Below, piece by piece: positions 48,752 through 59,103 of a stretch of DNA of 64,000 bases. Where the stretch lies: NCBI GenBank assembly GCA_029891345.1, contig CM057000.1:128191338-128255337 (forward strand), given 5' to 3'. Each line of letters opens with the position of its first letter. Within the stretch, counting starts at the first letter, position 1. This stretch comes from Dryococelus australis (lineage: Eukaryota; Arthropoda; Insecta; Phasmatodea; Phasmatidae). The notes beneath the pieces are model-generated. The model ran no database searches. It worked only from the letters and a program-made list of their open reading frames with translations, and was not told the origin of the DNA. The position numbers and the translations under genes were made by a program.

Positions 48752-49045
48752 CGTGGGGCAGCGGTGGGGAAGTGGCTAAGGCGCTCGCCTCCCACCACAG
48801 CGATCCGGGCTCGATATCCGGCGGGTTCACGCCCGGATTTTTCACATGTGGGAATCGTGCTGGACGATGCCGCTTGCCGGGGTGGGTTTCATCGGGGTAC
48901 TCCCGTTTCCCCCACCCTTACATTCCAGCGCCGCTCCATCCTAGGGTCTCATTTCATGTCATATCCGAAGATGACGGGCACAGCTGGAAAGTCCGTCACC
49001 CGGTGAGTGTTGCCTCGCGCTGGGTTCACTCCCCACTCGAGTTCG
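48752..49045 (+). mobile_element. SINE family 1, near full length
   Basis: Head GGGGCAGCGGTGGGGAAGTG with A-box region GTGGCTAAGGCGCTCG, B-box-like GGCTCGATATC, then ACATGTGGGAATCGTGCTGG, ACTCCCGTTTCCCCCACCC, ACATTCCAGCGCCGCTCC. The tail differs from other copies after about 48950. Both Pol III boxes have one or two departures from consensus. Confidence 0.88.
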
Positions 49046-50199
49046 TTAAGTACACAACGTTTGCTTCACGTTTTACAATATATTTAAAGTTCAATATACT
49101 ATGTATAAATTAGTTTCAGTTTAGTTAATTAAGCCACTGTGGTATATCTAGTGTATATGCGGGATTATGTAGAACGTTGTCGCCTTAATATCGTCACCGA
49201 AGGCTGATTCTTCGTTGCTGCTAAGGTGGTCGGAACGCCCCATCTTGACCCGACAGCGTCTCAGTGAGGTAAGACCTCGCTCAATTTTAATAATAATATT
49301 TATTTGGTGAGCTCCCAAATCCCGCTACGCCAACGTGAGCACCTTCACAGTTCTGTGAGCCCTCCGGCATGCATGTTACTAGCTAAGACGGTTGGAGAAC
49401 GGGATGCGTCTCAGGGCAAGCCCTTTACGCCTTAGGTCGGGTTTGATTATTAAAATGGGCACATGCATCGCGGCTATAGCAGGGTTGTCTGGTGTCAAAG
49501 CCGAAATTGTACCCATGAACACACCCCGAAAGTAGAAGTGTCTAGATACGAGCATAGCAAACTAGATAAAGAGGGGGAGGGCCTGGAGAAATCTATGAGA
49601 TAGTCGCGGAGGATGAAATAATTTCCTTTGACTGGATTAGGGCTGGAGAATGTAGGGCGAGTTGTTAGATAGCGTAGATAGACTTTGTGATTTTGATTCA
49701 GGGTGATATGAAATGAGTTCGCTGCAGTTTTGATAACCAGGGTGGTGGGAGGCCAGAACTGAGCCACCCTCCCGATAGAAGTCTGCTATCGCCCTGTAAC
49801 ACAGAAAAAAGTGTCAGAATGTTACAGGCAAAGAGAGATTATAAGTATGGGCAATGTGTGCATCACCTTGTTCGTAACCTCGCTTGCAGCAGTGTGTAGT
49901 GAAGTGTGTGTTTGTGAGTGTTAGTGAGCGGTGAGTGCGTGATAGTGTAGGTGTGCCACTCCACAGCCCTCGCCAGCTGCTGCAGAGATTACACTACGCC
50001 ACAGCCTCCTCAGGTGTTTGCCGGTAAACTGACAAGAGGTCGCCTTGGAATCGGCAGTGGCGGCGGACCATACATGCAAACATCTGTCGGATGAGAGAAG
50101 CTTTGTAGCTCGTGTGTGTGTGGTGCGGTGTGAATGCAGACCTCACTCCGTGTTGTCCAAACACGCTGCCTGTTGTTCAAATGCCCGCGGACCGTGGCC
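49046..50199. other. Unassigned, moderately GC-rich stretch
   Basis: At 49200-49440 there is GC-rich sequence with no clear identity. A 90-codon minus-strand frame (49767-49495) shows no known domain. No gene is recognised. Confidence 0.4.
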
Positions 50200-50400
50200 T
50201 GCTTCGCTTTCTGCTACAGACAGCTGTGGCCACCTCGTTCACCTGATATAAACCCCAGCGAGAATTAATGGGACGTGGCGAGGAGCTGATCCATTCTGAA
50301 CCAAGATTCTGCGCCTACAAACAGCAGGGAGCTGCGGGTAGCTGTCCAGACAGGCATAGGTCAACATCTCGCTACAGGTGTTTGGTCCACGTGTGGAATA
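50200..50400 (+). pseudogene. Tc1/mariner-type transposase C-terminal fragment
   Basis: The translation includes PPRSPDINPSEN, a stop, WDVARS, a stop and then APTNSRELRVAVQTGIGQH. The first part is the region around the last catalytic acidic residue in Tc1/mariner transposases (RSPDxNPxExxWD); the second fits the usual C-terminal helix. No upstream catalytic segment can be read with confidence. The piece is too small to assign to a family. Confidence 0.5.
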
Positions 50401-50820
50401 AATGTCACGGCGAGTTGCTATAAGAGGGCCTACACGATCCTAGATCTATACCCCATTGCTTTTGGCATTTGAACTGCGTTGTAGAGTGTCTGAAATGCAT
50501 GTTTTCGCAAGAAACTATCAAACGTGCGTCGAATGTACCGATCTACGAAAAGAACGAACATATCAGATGAAGCGTGTTGAGTGCTTTTAAAACTCACGCA
50601 CACTAGAAGCAACATTTTATAGCACTATGACATAGTATCATATGGCTTTATCACAGCGCTGTATCATAATATATACGAGTCAGATACACACAATAATAGT
50701 TAAGTGCTCGGCATGAACCTTGTCACAGACATTACAGCAATAAAATAATGGGGTCGCCGCTTAAAATCTCATACGTAGTGTAACGAGAACAATGCAAGCC
50801 AGTTCAGAGCCTCGCGTTTA
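50401..50820. other. Unannotated stretch
   Basis: No gene or repeat recognised. Confidence 0.45.
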
Positions 50821-51010
50821 TTGACGATCGCATGTGGGAATCGTGCCGGACAATGCCTTTTATCAGCGGATTTTTCTCGGGGAGATCCCGTTTCCCCCAC
50901 CCTTTCATTCCGGCGCTGCTCCATACTCACCTCATTCACCCTTGTCGGCTGTCAAGACCTCTATGTTAAGAGCCGTCCTAATTTCCTCACGCACTCCCTC
51001 GCTTATTGAC
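50821..51010 (+). mobile_element. SINE family 1, body only
   Basis: Landmarks GCATGTGGGAATCGTGCCGG, GATCCCGTTTCCCCCACCC, TTCATTCCGGCGCTGCTCC, GTCGGCTGTCAAGAC and TAAGAGCCGTCC. The tRNA-like head is missing, so this is a 5'-truncated copy. Confidence 0.88.
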
Positions 51011-51229
51011 GATGTGGTACTTGGTGCGGGGGAACATTCTAACCCTTATCGCCATCGCGCTTCTCAGCCTCAAACGTGGGGGAAATATCTTTACGTAACC
51101 GAGTCCGTTAAGGACGCTTATGTATGTTGTATAACATTCAATAGCAGTTGAGTCATACCTTTCGGTAGGTAGTATTTTGTGTATAAATAAACTTTTTGTG
51201 AGTTAAATATTTTTATGCAGTAATTTTAC

Positions 51230-51400
51230 AATCGCAGTCAATTCATGGTTGCTTCCAATCTTCCTGAAGCCTTACTGAAATTCAACTTTCAGTATATTAC
51301 CACGCCTGATAGAAACCTAACTTATTCAAGTCTTAGCAAATTACACCAAAGTGACTATGTACCGCATTCGTGTGTACTCAATTCAATATTACACTCGTTC
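51230..51400 (+). mobile_element. MITE family B, 5' part
   Basis: CAGTCAATTCATGGTTGCTTCC followed by CCTGAAGCCTTACTGAAATT, ATTACCACGCCTGATAG-like and AATTACACCAAAGTGAC matches the start of family B. It stops after about 170 bp. Confidence 0.7.
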
Positions 51401-51547
51401 GCGAAATAAAAATGTTAAACCTGAAGGTGCCATCGCAGTGGCACATAAGTGAGTAAGGCACGGGATATGGTAGTATGTATACAGAAAGTATTAAAACATT
51501 GCACCACACGAAACACGTATTGCAGGAGACCAACAAGAAGGCTGCAT

Positions 51548-52245
51548 TTAGCATGGTGATAGACCACAGTTACCACGGAGACAGGCATCGATAGGGTCGG
51601 GCATGGATACGTAGTGATGTTGGATGTTCTCCTGATGAAGAAGTTGATGCCACAGCTGGGGCAACTGATCCTCCAAATCCGCCTCTAATTTCCGCTGGTC
51701 GAAGTTGCTTTCCAATCTGTTCCCAAACATTCTCGATGGGCGAGAGGTCTTGGACCTCGCTGGCCAAGGAAGCGTGTTGGCGTCACGAAGGAAGGTCAGA
51801 TATGCCTGTGATGTGTGAGGCCGTGCATTTAACCTGTTGTGAATTGGAGTTGTCAACATACATCAGGAAGAGGAGCACACATGGTCGCTGAACCATCAAG
51901 GTTCGTTCAATCACCACCAGTGGAGCGCATGAATCGCAGGATATGACACCCCACACCATGACACCTCTCTTTGCGATGGTATTCCGCTCAACAAAGAAAC
52001 GGGGATCGTAGTGCATTCCCAAGAAGTATCCAGACTCGTATTACGAAGTTGTCTGTATCCAGGCAGAACCGTGATTCATCGCTGAACACCACTCGTCGCC
52101 ATTTCGCCAACTGACATGCTCTCGTTCCCGGCAGAAAGTCACACTTGCTCGGCGATGCTCAAGACGTAATTTTAGACGTCGTAACGGACACTGCCTGGAT
52201 ATGGTGGTGGTAGACACAGGTGTATCCGCAACTGCCATGATATAT
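51548..52245 (-). pseudogene. Tc1-like transposase, decayed
   Basis: On the minus strand, three frames together give a Tc1-type transposase lacking its N-terminus: REREHVSWRNGDEW (before the first catalytic aspartate), DPRFFVERNTIAKRGVMVWG and VISCDS (core), NARPHTSQAYLTFLRDANTL then PWPARS (second aspartate region) and LSPIENVWEQIGKQLR (the glutamate region). A full protein is about 340 residues with D,D34E catalysis. Frameshifts near 52020 and 51770 and an in-frame stop or two rule out function. The N-terminal DNA-binding domain is absent; the CACT-terminated element begins at 52250, just upstream. Confidence 0.88.
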
Positions 52246-52553
52246 TCTGCACTCTAAATTCGAATGAGTGGGAAACCACTGATTCGCAGTGAAATTCAAC
52301 TACTATAATCAGTGAAAATGGCTCCACTTAGAATCAGTGGAAACTCACTGATTGTTTCAGTGAAAAATTTCACTGATTGAATTAGTGACGTGAAAAATTT
52401 CACGGATTGAATAAATGACGGCTGACCTCAGTGGCAAATTAAATATTGCTTTATTGAATGTAGGCAAATAATTACATTGAATAAACATATTTACGATAGT
52501 TTACTATTTATATTGTGCAATTTACCGTAATTTAAAAAAGTAAAAAAAAAAAA

Positions 52554-52600
52554 TTGCACCCATCGACTCTTAGGTCGTTGCCACTGAGCTACCTCGCCAA
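52554..52600 (-). other. tRNA 5'-half-like sequence inside the CACT element
   Basis: On the minus strand TTGGCGAGGTAGCTCAGTGG then CAACGACCTAAGAGTCGATG looks like a tRNA acceptor/D-arm with an A box and an anticodon-arm-like stem. There is no T arm or B box. It probably entered with a SINE or tRNA pseudogene. Confidence 0.45.
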
Positions 52601-52803
52601 TTTGAAATTGTTAGAGGAAATATATGTTTTATAGAATTGCTGCGAAATCGTATAGTTTGAAATTCTTTGCTCATACTTTTCGTTTATGATTTGATTGGTA
52701 CCATTATGCTTGTTAAAATGAATAGTACATATGAGTGCACTCTCTTCACCGTATTAAATGCAGTTTAAACCTTCAAAGAGAGTGCTGCGACGATTACATT
52801 CAA

Positions 52804-52855
52804 ACGAAATGAAAGACATAAAGACGAAATGAAAGACGTAAAAACGGAATGAAAG
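52804..52855. repeat. Short tandem repeat, about 20 bp x 2.6
   Basis: The unit ACGAAATGAAAGACATAAAG recurs with small changes inside the CACT element. Confidence 0.85.
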
Positions 52856-53204
52856 TCTGTTTGTTGTTATGGCACTTCATTTGAAACACTTCGTTTAACG
52901 GCCATTTTTAAACGATGTTCGATGGCGATTTTTGCACGCAGTTTCACTGATATATAAGTCAAAACTAATTACAGACGGAGCAAGTTGCTCAGATGTTTCA
53001 CTGGTCCATCAGTCCAAAAATTAACCACTGAGAAAACAGTGGAAAAAAATGACTGACGAGTGAGTGGGAAAAGTCACTGAATCAATCAGTGAAGGAAGAA
53101 TGGCATTTTTTTACTGGTTCATCAGTTAAATACGTTTGCCTGATTGAAACAGTGAAATTCTCACTGATTCAGATTTAGAGTGTGGATGGTGCGCAGCGAT
53201 GCCC

Positions 53205-53607
53205 GCGGAGTGCCTACAAGCATTCGTCCATCAATTGTTACCAACTTCACTGTGGGCATGTCACTCAGTGCGCTCGTTAAAATAATTGACGTTAGTAGCA
53301 GTGACTTTTTTCTTAGGTTGATTTTAAAAGTGCTCACTTTACCGTGAACAGGCTTTACTTGTAATTACCAACAAGCATATTTTATCTCTGATTTCATTGC
53401 ATTAATTATAAATGAAATAATACGATTTATTCATAAAACATAGCGAAAAGTTCAATTTAACCACAAATAAGATACTTTTAAGTTACTGGTAGTACAAAAA
53501 CGCATGTGTTACACAGCATATTTCGGATAGAACAAAACACGCAATTCATGTCGTGGTTTTTCAACAGTTTGATCCAAAAATGGCAAAGATACCGCGAATA
53601 GACTATA
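53205..53607 (+). mobile_element. Composite: family A 3' end joined to family B 3' end
   Basis: 53205-53356 is the 3' part of MITE A (CATGTCACTCAGTGCGCTCG to TTTACCGTGAACAGG). 53357-53607 is the 3' part of MITE B, ending ACCGCGAATAGACTATA. The same junction (A end, then TTTACTTG, then TACCAAC) is seen at 55600-55630, so the two shared an ancestor carrying A inside B. Confidence 0.75.
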
Positions 53608-53646
53608 CTACATGTTCTTCATTGCGGCGGGGATTTTTCCCTCCAC

Positions 53647-54040
53647 TGCTTCGCGACAATTCGTTCGCCAGGATATTCAGAGGACACTCACTCAACTTGA
53701 GGAGAGGCGTCACTCGGCAGGTCGTGCAGCCACTCAGGACCAAATCCAGTTCCCATTATAGCCTGTTCACGGTAAAGTGAGCACGCTTTAAGGCCCTCCC
53801 AACAGGCGCTAACCAATAATAAATATATCTTATTGCAGCCCGAGGCATCAAATTTTGAGGGTGGGGAAATGTATACACTGTGTTTATTGGTCACATTGCA
53901 ATGTTTATATTAAAAATCAGCAGGAATATGGGATTTGGATGAAAGGAAAAATTTATAAGGGCGTTAAAAAGTTCTCACTTTCCTGTGAACAGCCTATACA
54001 AGTGCTAACAACACAAATCTTTCAAATTAATTGAAACGAC
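53647..54040 (+). repeat. Unknown repeat split by a MITE (filled site)
   Basis: 53647-53756 and 53999-54040 together align with 56448-56590, which lacks the MITE. Landmarks are CGTTCGCCAGGATATTCAGA, GGAGAGGCGTCAC and AATCTTTCAAATTAATTGA. The repeat itself is unidentified. Confidence 0.9.
53759..53996. mobile_element. Short MITE with family A termini, 238 bp
   Basis: Starts TAGCCTGTTCACGGTAAAGTG and ends TCACTTTCCTGTGAACAGCC then TA. It is flanked by TA at 53757-53758 and 53997-53998. Its interior is unlike the standard family A interior, so it is a separate subfamily that shares the ends. The empty site at 56555-56556 has a single TA, which confirms a 2 bp TA duplication. Confidence 0.92.
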
Positions 54041-54130
54041 CTTCCCTGCTAGTGGTTCACCGGGTCGACCTGAGCCTTCTCGAGGGGCGTGTCCCATCCT
54101 ACACTCTCTGTGTCCAACACCAACTCACAG

Positions 54131-54405
54131 TGGGCCCGCGGTGGCTGAGCGGTTAGACCACTCGCGTCCCACCAAGGCGATCCGGTTCAATCCTCAGCCT
54201 GGTCACTCCGGATTTTCGCTAATTGGAATCGTGCTAGACGATACCGTTGGTCGCCGGGTTTTCTCCGGGATCTGCCCCCCCCCCCCCCTCCAAACCCTGC
54301 TGCATTCCATCGCTGCTTCATTCTTACCAAATTTCACCCTCATCAACTCTCGAGACCTCGTTGTTAAGAGCCACCGAAATCTCTCAACTCAACCAACTCA
54401 CAATA
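54131..54405 (+). mobile_element. SINE family 1, complete copy
   Basis: Head GCCCGCGGTGGCTGAGCGGT then TAGACCACTCG (A box), B box GGTTCAATCC, then GGTCACTCCGGATTTTCG, AATTGGAATCGTGCTAGACG, a C tract at about 54275-54287 and the CTCTCAACTCAACCAACTCA tail. It gives the clearest view of head-body-tail order in the window. Confidence 0.92.
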
Positions 54406-54441
54406 TGGACAGAACGGTTAAAGTAGCGAACAATGCGTATA

Positions 54442-54776
54442 TAGGCTGTTCACGGTAAAGTGCGCACTTTTGAAAGCCCTAATTAAGATCTACTTGTACG
54501 CATGTTGTATATACTTGTGCTTTGCGTAAAATTAACATTGCCACGGGCCTCGTCACTTTATTCATGCGTCGGCCAAGTGGAACTGTACAATCATTATGAA
54601 AGATTACCCGACAGTTTTTATTCGACGTTAAGGTATGTAACTACTTTCCCTCCACCGTTACCAACTTTACTAGGGGCTTGCCACTCGGCGCACGCGTTAA
54701 AATAAATGCGGGTAGGAGCAGTTACATTTTCCTAAGGTTGGTTTCAAAAGTGCTCACTTTATCATGAACAGTTTTT
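54442..54776 (+). mobile_element. MITE family A, internally shortened
   Basis: Starts TAGGCTGTTCACGGTAAAGTG after TA at 54440-54441 and carries the family interior (TCTACTTGTACGCATG, TTATTCATGCGTCGGCCAAG, CCGTTACCAACTTTACTAGG). Compared with the copy at 43217 it lacks the A-rich middle of about 80 bp. The right terminus is damaged (CATGAACAGTTTTTTAA). Confidence 0.88.
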
Positions 54777-54896
54777 TAAACGTCCAACCTGCCTCTCGGA
54801 GGCCGACAATGGACCCCGACTCAAACTCATCCAGCTGGACAAGCCTTTGTCAAACGCTACAATGCTACAGATGCCTTATTCAGTGCCTTGCACTTG

Positions 54897-55137
54897 GGAA
54901 TGATGGTTGAACACATATGTCCCCTTGTGGTACATCCAAACAAGCAAGACACATTAAACGCAAGTAGGACACATATCTGACTAAGGTGATACTGTGTTGC
55001 AACTGTCGTGCTCGCGTGATGGTTGAACACATATGTCCCCTTGTGGTACATCCAAACAAGCAAGACACAGTACACGCAAGTAGGACACATATCTGACTAA
55101 GGTGATACTGTGTTGCAACTGTCGTTGTGCTCGCGTG
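54897..55137. repeat. Tandem duplication, 116 bp unit x 2
   Basis: Units starting TGATGGTTGAACACATATGT at 54901 and 55017 differ at a few positions. A minus-strand frame crosses both but encodes nothing recognisable. Confidence 0.92.
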
Positions 55138-55206
55138 ATTCGTTCATGATCTCAAATTTTTATTTGCAAAATACTGTATTTAAATGATAATTTTTTCTTA
55201 TCTGTT

Positions 55207-55610
55207 TTTTTTTTCACGGTAAAGTGAGCACTTTTTAAAGGCCTCCTTAAGGTCTACTTGTACGCCCTTTGTATATTCTTCCGCCTTGTGTAAAATTAAC
55301 ACTGGCATGGGCCCCATAACTTTATTCATGCGTCGGTCAGGTGAAACTGTGAAATTATTTCAAAATGAAATATTTTACAAATCTGGTCATTTTTATACTT
55401 CGACGCTCAACAAAACAGAAAAACCGAAATAAAAATTTAAGTTTTTACAAATGGGTAACCTTACACTATTTATTCGACTTTAATAAATGGAACTACTTTC
55501 CATCAATCGTTACGGACGCACTGAGCATGTCAAAATACATAACGTTAGTAGTAGTGACTTTTTTCTTAGGTTGATTTTTAATGTGTTCACTTTACCGTGA
55601 ACATGTTTTA
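55207..55610 (+). mobile_element. MITE family A, inside a family B remnant
   Basis: Starts in a T tract with TTCACGGTAAAGTGAGCAC and ends CACTTTACCGTGAACATG. Interior landmarks are TCTACTTGTACGCCC, TTATTCATGCGTCGGTCAGG and CCATCAATCGTTACGG. Family B sequence follows (55611-55767) and probably also precedes it (about 55135-55206). Confidence 0.82.
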
Positions 55611-55767
55611 CTTGGAACTACCAACACGCCTAATCTATCTCTGTTTTCATTGTATTAATTATAAATGAAATTATAGTATGTATTCGTAAAACATAACGAA
55701 ACGGCCAATCTAACCAAAAATAAGATACTTTTAAGTTACTGGTAGTACAAAAACTCATGTGTTACAC
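55611..55767 (+). mobile_element. MITE family B remnant, 3' middle part
   Basis: CTACCAACACGCCTAATCTA to AAAACTCATGTGTTACAC matches 53364-53516 in the other composite and, more loosely, 44359-44500 in the complete B copy. It ends abruptly before the B terminus. Confidence 0.75.
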
Positions 55768-55789
55768 TTCCCCCTACCCCTCCCACCAT

Positions 55790-56100
55790 CCACTGTGTCG
55801 TGGGCTGAACGAGTCACCCCAGCAACATATTCAGCGCAGAAGCGGGGGTTGCGGCTTTGTTAAACGAGGGCCCGGCAATACAGCGGCGAAGGCGCTGATT
55901 TAGGCGAGTGCGAAGCTCGCAGCGGGGCCAGTCGTCTGCGAGCCGCCAAGATGACGTCATCCAGACGACGCGCTGGTGCGTGTGGCCAGAGTCTTAGACG
56001 GTCCACGAGAGAGAGAGGTGTGCCATGATCGCAGCTATTGGGCGTGATTGGACGCAGCCCTCGGCATCTGGAATACCAAGATGAACAAGTCCCAAGGATT
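55790..56100. other. GC- and CpG-rich island with a CRE-like palindrome
   Basis: This segment is much richer in G+C than its neighbours and has many CpG dinucleotides. TGACGTCA at 55952-55959 is the cAMP-response-element consensus. No open frame of note and no similarity to the window's repeats was noticed. It might be a promoter, a conserved element or an unknown transposon part. Confidence 0.4.
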
Positions 56101-56447
56101 AAATGGGAAAATCATTATCAGGAGATTAATTAATAAGCTATATCTTTTATGAAGGAATTAATAGTAAAGATAAATAGCTGCCCCCCGTTTTGCATATCGG
56201 TTTAATTGTAAAAGGGTTATACTTTGGTGAGTACAACTTCGGCTGTATAAAGTGAGATAATCGTAAATAGTCGTAATTATCACTTTGCCTTTCCTAATAG
56301 AGTGATACCAATTTACTGTGAGCCAGCTCAGACCTAGCAATAACAATAATTAGTCTAACTGAATACGAACAGTATTGTGTTGGAATATTGAAGGGGAGAC
56401 GTAGCGTTATACGTGACTAAAGAAGTTAGTTATTGCGACCAGAATAA
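56101..56447. other. Unannotated stretch
   Basis: AT-rich; no gene or repeat recognised. Confidence 0.5.
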
Positions 56448-56590
56448 CTGCTTCGCAACAAGTCGTTCGCCAGGATATTCAGAGGACACTCGACATGAGG
56501 AGAGGCGTCACTTGGCGGGTCGTACAAATATTGCGGACCAAACCCAACGCCCATTACAAGTGTTAACAACGCCAATCTTTCAAATTAATT
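56448..56590 (+). repeat. Unknown repeat, empty site for the 238 bp MITE
   Basis: It aligns with 53647-53756 plus 53999-54040. At the insertion point it reads CCCATTACAAGTG, with a single TA at 56555-56556. Confidence 0.9.
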
Positions 56591-56717
56591 GATTTTTCCA
56601 CTGAATATTATTTTCCTAATACTGTAAGGAATTTTGTGAAAACTACCAACGTAGTCAATGAACTCTGACCAAGTGTTTGTCTTATTCCTGGGACAAACTT
56701 AACCATCTGTATTTTAA

Positions 56718-57193
56718 CCCGTTAACACATTTCTTGCTTTAGCCAACAAACGCTATTTGACAAACTGCTCCTATAGTCGAAGTTTTCAAATTATTTTTTC
56801 TACAAAACACATCTAGTTTATATCCTTCTTCAATACGAACTTGCCTTTTTTTCACACACTTCATAAGAATTTATTGTGACGCGTTCTCAGAAAAGGTACC
56901 TCAGGGTGAAAACGTAATATTTTCAGAAAGCCCAAAAAAAAAAAAGGTTGAAAATGCGAAAATGATCGTTGTCGAGATATGAACGGAACATGCTGAGAAT
57001 ATAAACGTTACAAGGGAGCGACTTGTTTCATTGAATTGCGAGTAAAATCGTCTACACAAACAGTCCAAACCCGAGAATGCTTTTTCATCCTAAGGTACCT
57101 TTTCTGGGAAGGCATCACATATGTAGAACTGCTTGACCATCACTAGATGCGCAGGCAACATTAAAAGTTCCATAAGCAATAATGTGCTAAGGC
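56718..57193. mobile_element. Possible piggyBac-type MITE with long imperfect inverted repeat
   Basis: The left end CCCGTTAACACATTTCTTGC is preceded by TTAA (56714-56717). The right end GCAATAATGTGCTAAGGC is followed by TCAA, one base from TTAA. Further in, TTCTCAGAAAAGGTACCTCA at about 56883 pairs with the reverse sequence around 57098. The TTAA target and CCC start fit piggyBac elements; decay makes this tentative. Confidence 0.5.
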
Positions 57194-59101
57194 TCAAAAC
57201 TTGACGTGTTTTTTTTTTTTTTACGGAACTGTGATCAACTTGTTTTGTACTCAAAATTACAGCTACTTCAAAAAAAAATTGATCCAGCTAACGTTGCACC
57301 TTGAGAAAGGCCAAAATCAAATCGAGGTGTCGATCAGTGATCGATCAAGCGCAACAGGACAACGGCAGTCTCCTGTAATCGACTCACGTTCCCCGCGTGC
57401 CGTAAAAAGCGCCGAAAGCCACGTTGTAAACCCTTCATGATTGCTCTTCCTGTTCCTCGCTAGCAAGTCTTCAGCTCCTGCGATCTCCGATCTCCGCTTT
57501 TGTCATTCGATGCGCTACCTATCTCCCCCTCCCCCCTCCAAAATATGCAAGGAAACTACACTGAGATAGTTGGAGCTGCGCGTCCAAGGTCGAGAAGCGA
57601 GGGAGCGATACGGGCGACACTAACAGGCACTTATAGCGCCTCATCGCTCCTACGCGCAAAGCATGCAGCGTTTCCGTCGTGACGCTGTACTGTGCAATTC
57701 ATATCTGTAACAGTGGGGTTTTATTATACGCGATAGGGACATAGATTATTTTTATTTATTTTTATTTTTTTTTCAATCTTTTCTGACATAAAGTCGTATT
57801 CGCAGAACATTTATTTACCGAGATACGCGTATCCGCGCAAACAACTATTCCACAAAAAACGTGCAGGTCCATATAACTCTTACGGCAGCTTCCCACCCAC
57901 CATCTTGGATTTATGGAATTTTTGCCATACTCTGGAAATGCAATTTTGTATCATGTTTGGAACGACAGAGCACATAGTATTGCCTAGTTCATTGTCCGAA
58001 GTCAGTATTTTTTAATTACTGCTGATATCGTCGCCTTTGTAATCGTTCGCAAAAAATAATCTCGCATTTCCCCTCGACAGTCAGCAGCTAAAAATTAACA
58101 GATGTAGCGAAGTTGTGGCAGTTCGATAAAGTTTGGGAAGCTGTTATTTAGGATATGTCGTACGGGAAATTTCAAGACACCTTCTGAAATAGAAGCTTTG
58201 GCGAAAAAGCGATAAGTCCAAGATAGTGGGTGGGATATCCGCCTTAAGGGCGTCGCCTGGCTGGAGGATATCGCGTGTCTCAGGCCTAGAAGCGAGGGAG
58301 CTCTAAGGGCGACCTGAGGGCACGTATTGGATATCTGGTAGTCTTTACGCACACTGCACTGATGTACCGTGCAAATCTTCCTTCCCCCAACCCCCCCCCC
58401 CCCCCCACACACACACACACACACACTCGTCTTGTAGGACTTGTGAGCCTATCATATTTTGGTGTGATAGAAAAAAAAAGTGCGATTCATGTCAATATCG
58501 TATGTTAAATAAACTGTACTGTATGTTTCATACCTAAAGACTATTGTGTAACACGATCAGCCATTTCTTTACATTTAATAAACGCTCATTAGAGAAGAAA
58601 TAGAAAACTAAAACTCCCGTTCAGACGTGGCAGAATTCTTCAATTCTATTCGTACGCAGAAGCTGGTCAGAAGTATCAAACAGTTCTCAAATGACAACTA
58701 TACGACTGAACCTCTACGCTGTGTTTGGACGCGTGGTCAGACAGTGCCCTTAAGCCGTGGTATACAATACCGTGTTATTCATATCACTTTTTCAGATTCT
58801 ATGTTACACTTTCTTTTTTCAATGTCGTTGACAACATACCTATTTTTAATTTTAGATAAAGAATTGGTTACTGTATTTAAATCTTTTGCGAATTCTATAA
58901 TAATTTCTATTTCAGACCTTAGTGTATGCTCCTTTCTTTTTAACCTTTTTTCGGGATAGTAACTAGGAACTACTTAAGTGTTCATTGAGTGCAGGGTAAT
59001 TATATTGTATGTTCGGAAACTCAGTGAAACTGTAGACATAGTTTCTTTTCCTTGAACAAATAGAAAAGCCCTCTACAATTGTACACGGAAACGTATTTTT
59101 A
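57194..59101. other. Unassigned stretch with a small dispersed motif and a microsatellite
   Basis: GAGAAGCGAGGGAGCGATAC at about 57592 and TAGAAGCGAGGGAGCTCTAA at about 58287 are parts of two related GC-rich segments about 695 bp apart. A C tract followed by (AC)n lies at about 58391-58426. Frames up to 110 codons (58627-58959) have no known domain. Confidence 0.45.
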
Positions 59102-59103
59102 TA

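Larger units (their letters stand above)
52250..53182. mobile_element. CACT-terminated DNA element with subterminal motif arrays, 933 bp
   Basis: Termini CACTCTAAATTCGAATGAGTG and, at the other end, CTGATTCAGATTTAGAGTG are imperfect inverted repeats. Both ends are packed with CACTGATT/AATCAGTG motifs in both orientations (about 52255-52420 and 52960-53170). It is flanked by TG on both sides (52248-52249 and 53183-53184 region), a possible 2 bp target duplication. CACT..AGTG ends plus subterminal repeats recall the EnSpm/CACTA superfamily; that assignment is inference. No protein is coded. Confidence 0.75.

Noticed and set aside
48764-49113. Overlapping plus-strand frames of 80 and 113 codons
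   Set aside because: They translate the body of SINE family 1; similar frames appear at other SINE copies (15717, 43015, 50834, 54141).
58382-58427. Functional C/AC tract
   Set aside because: A plain homopolymer and dinucleotide microsatellite; no further structure.
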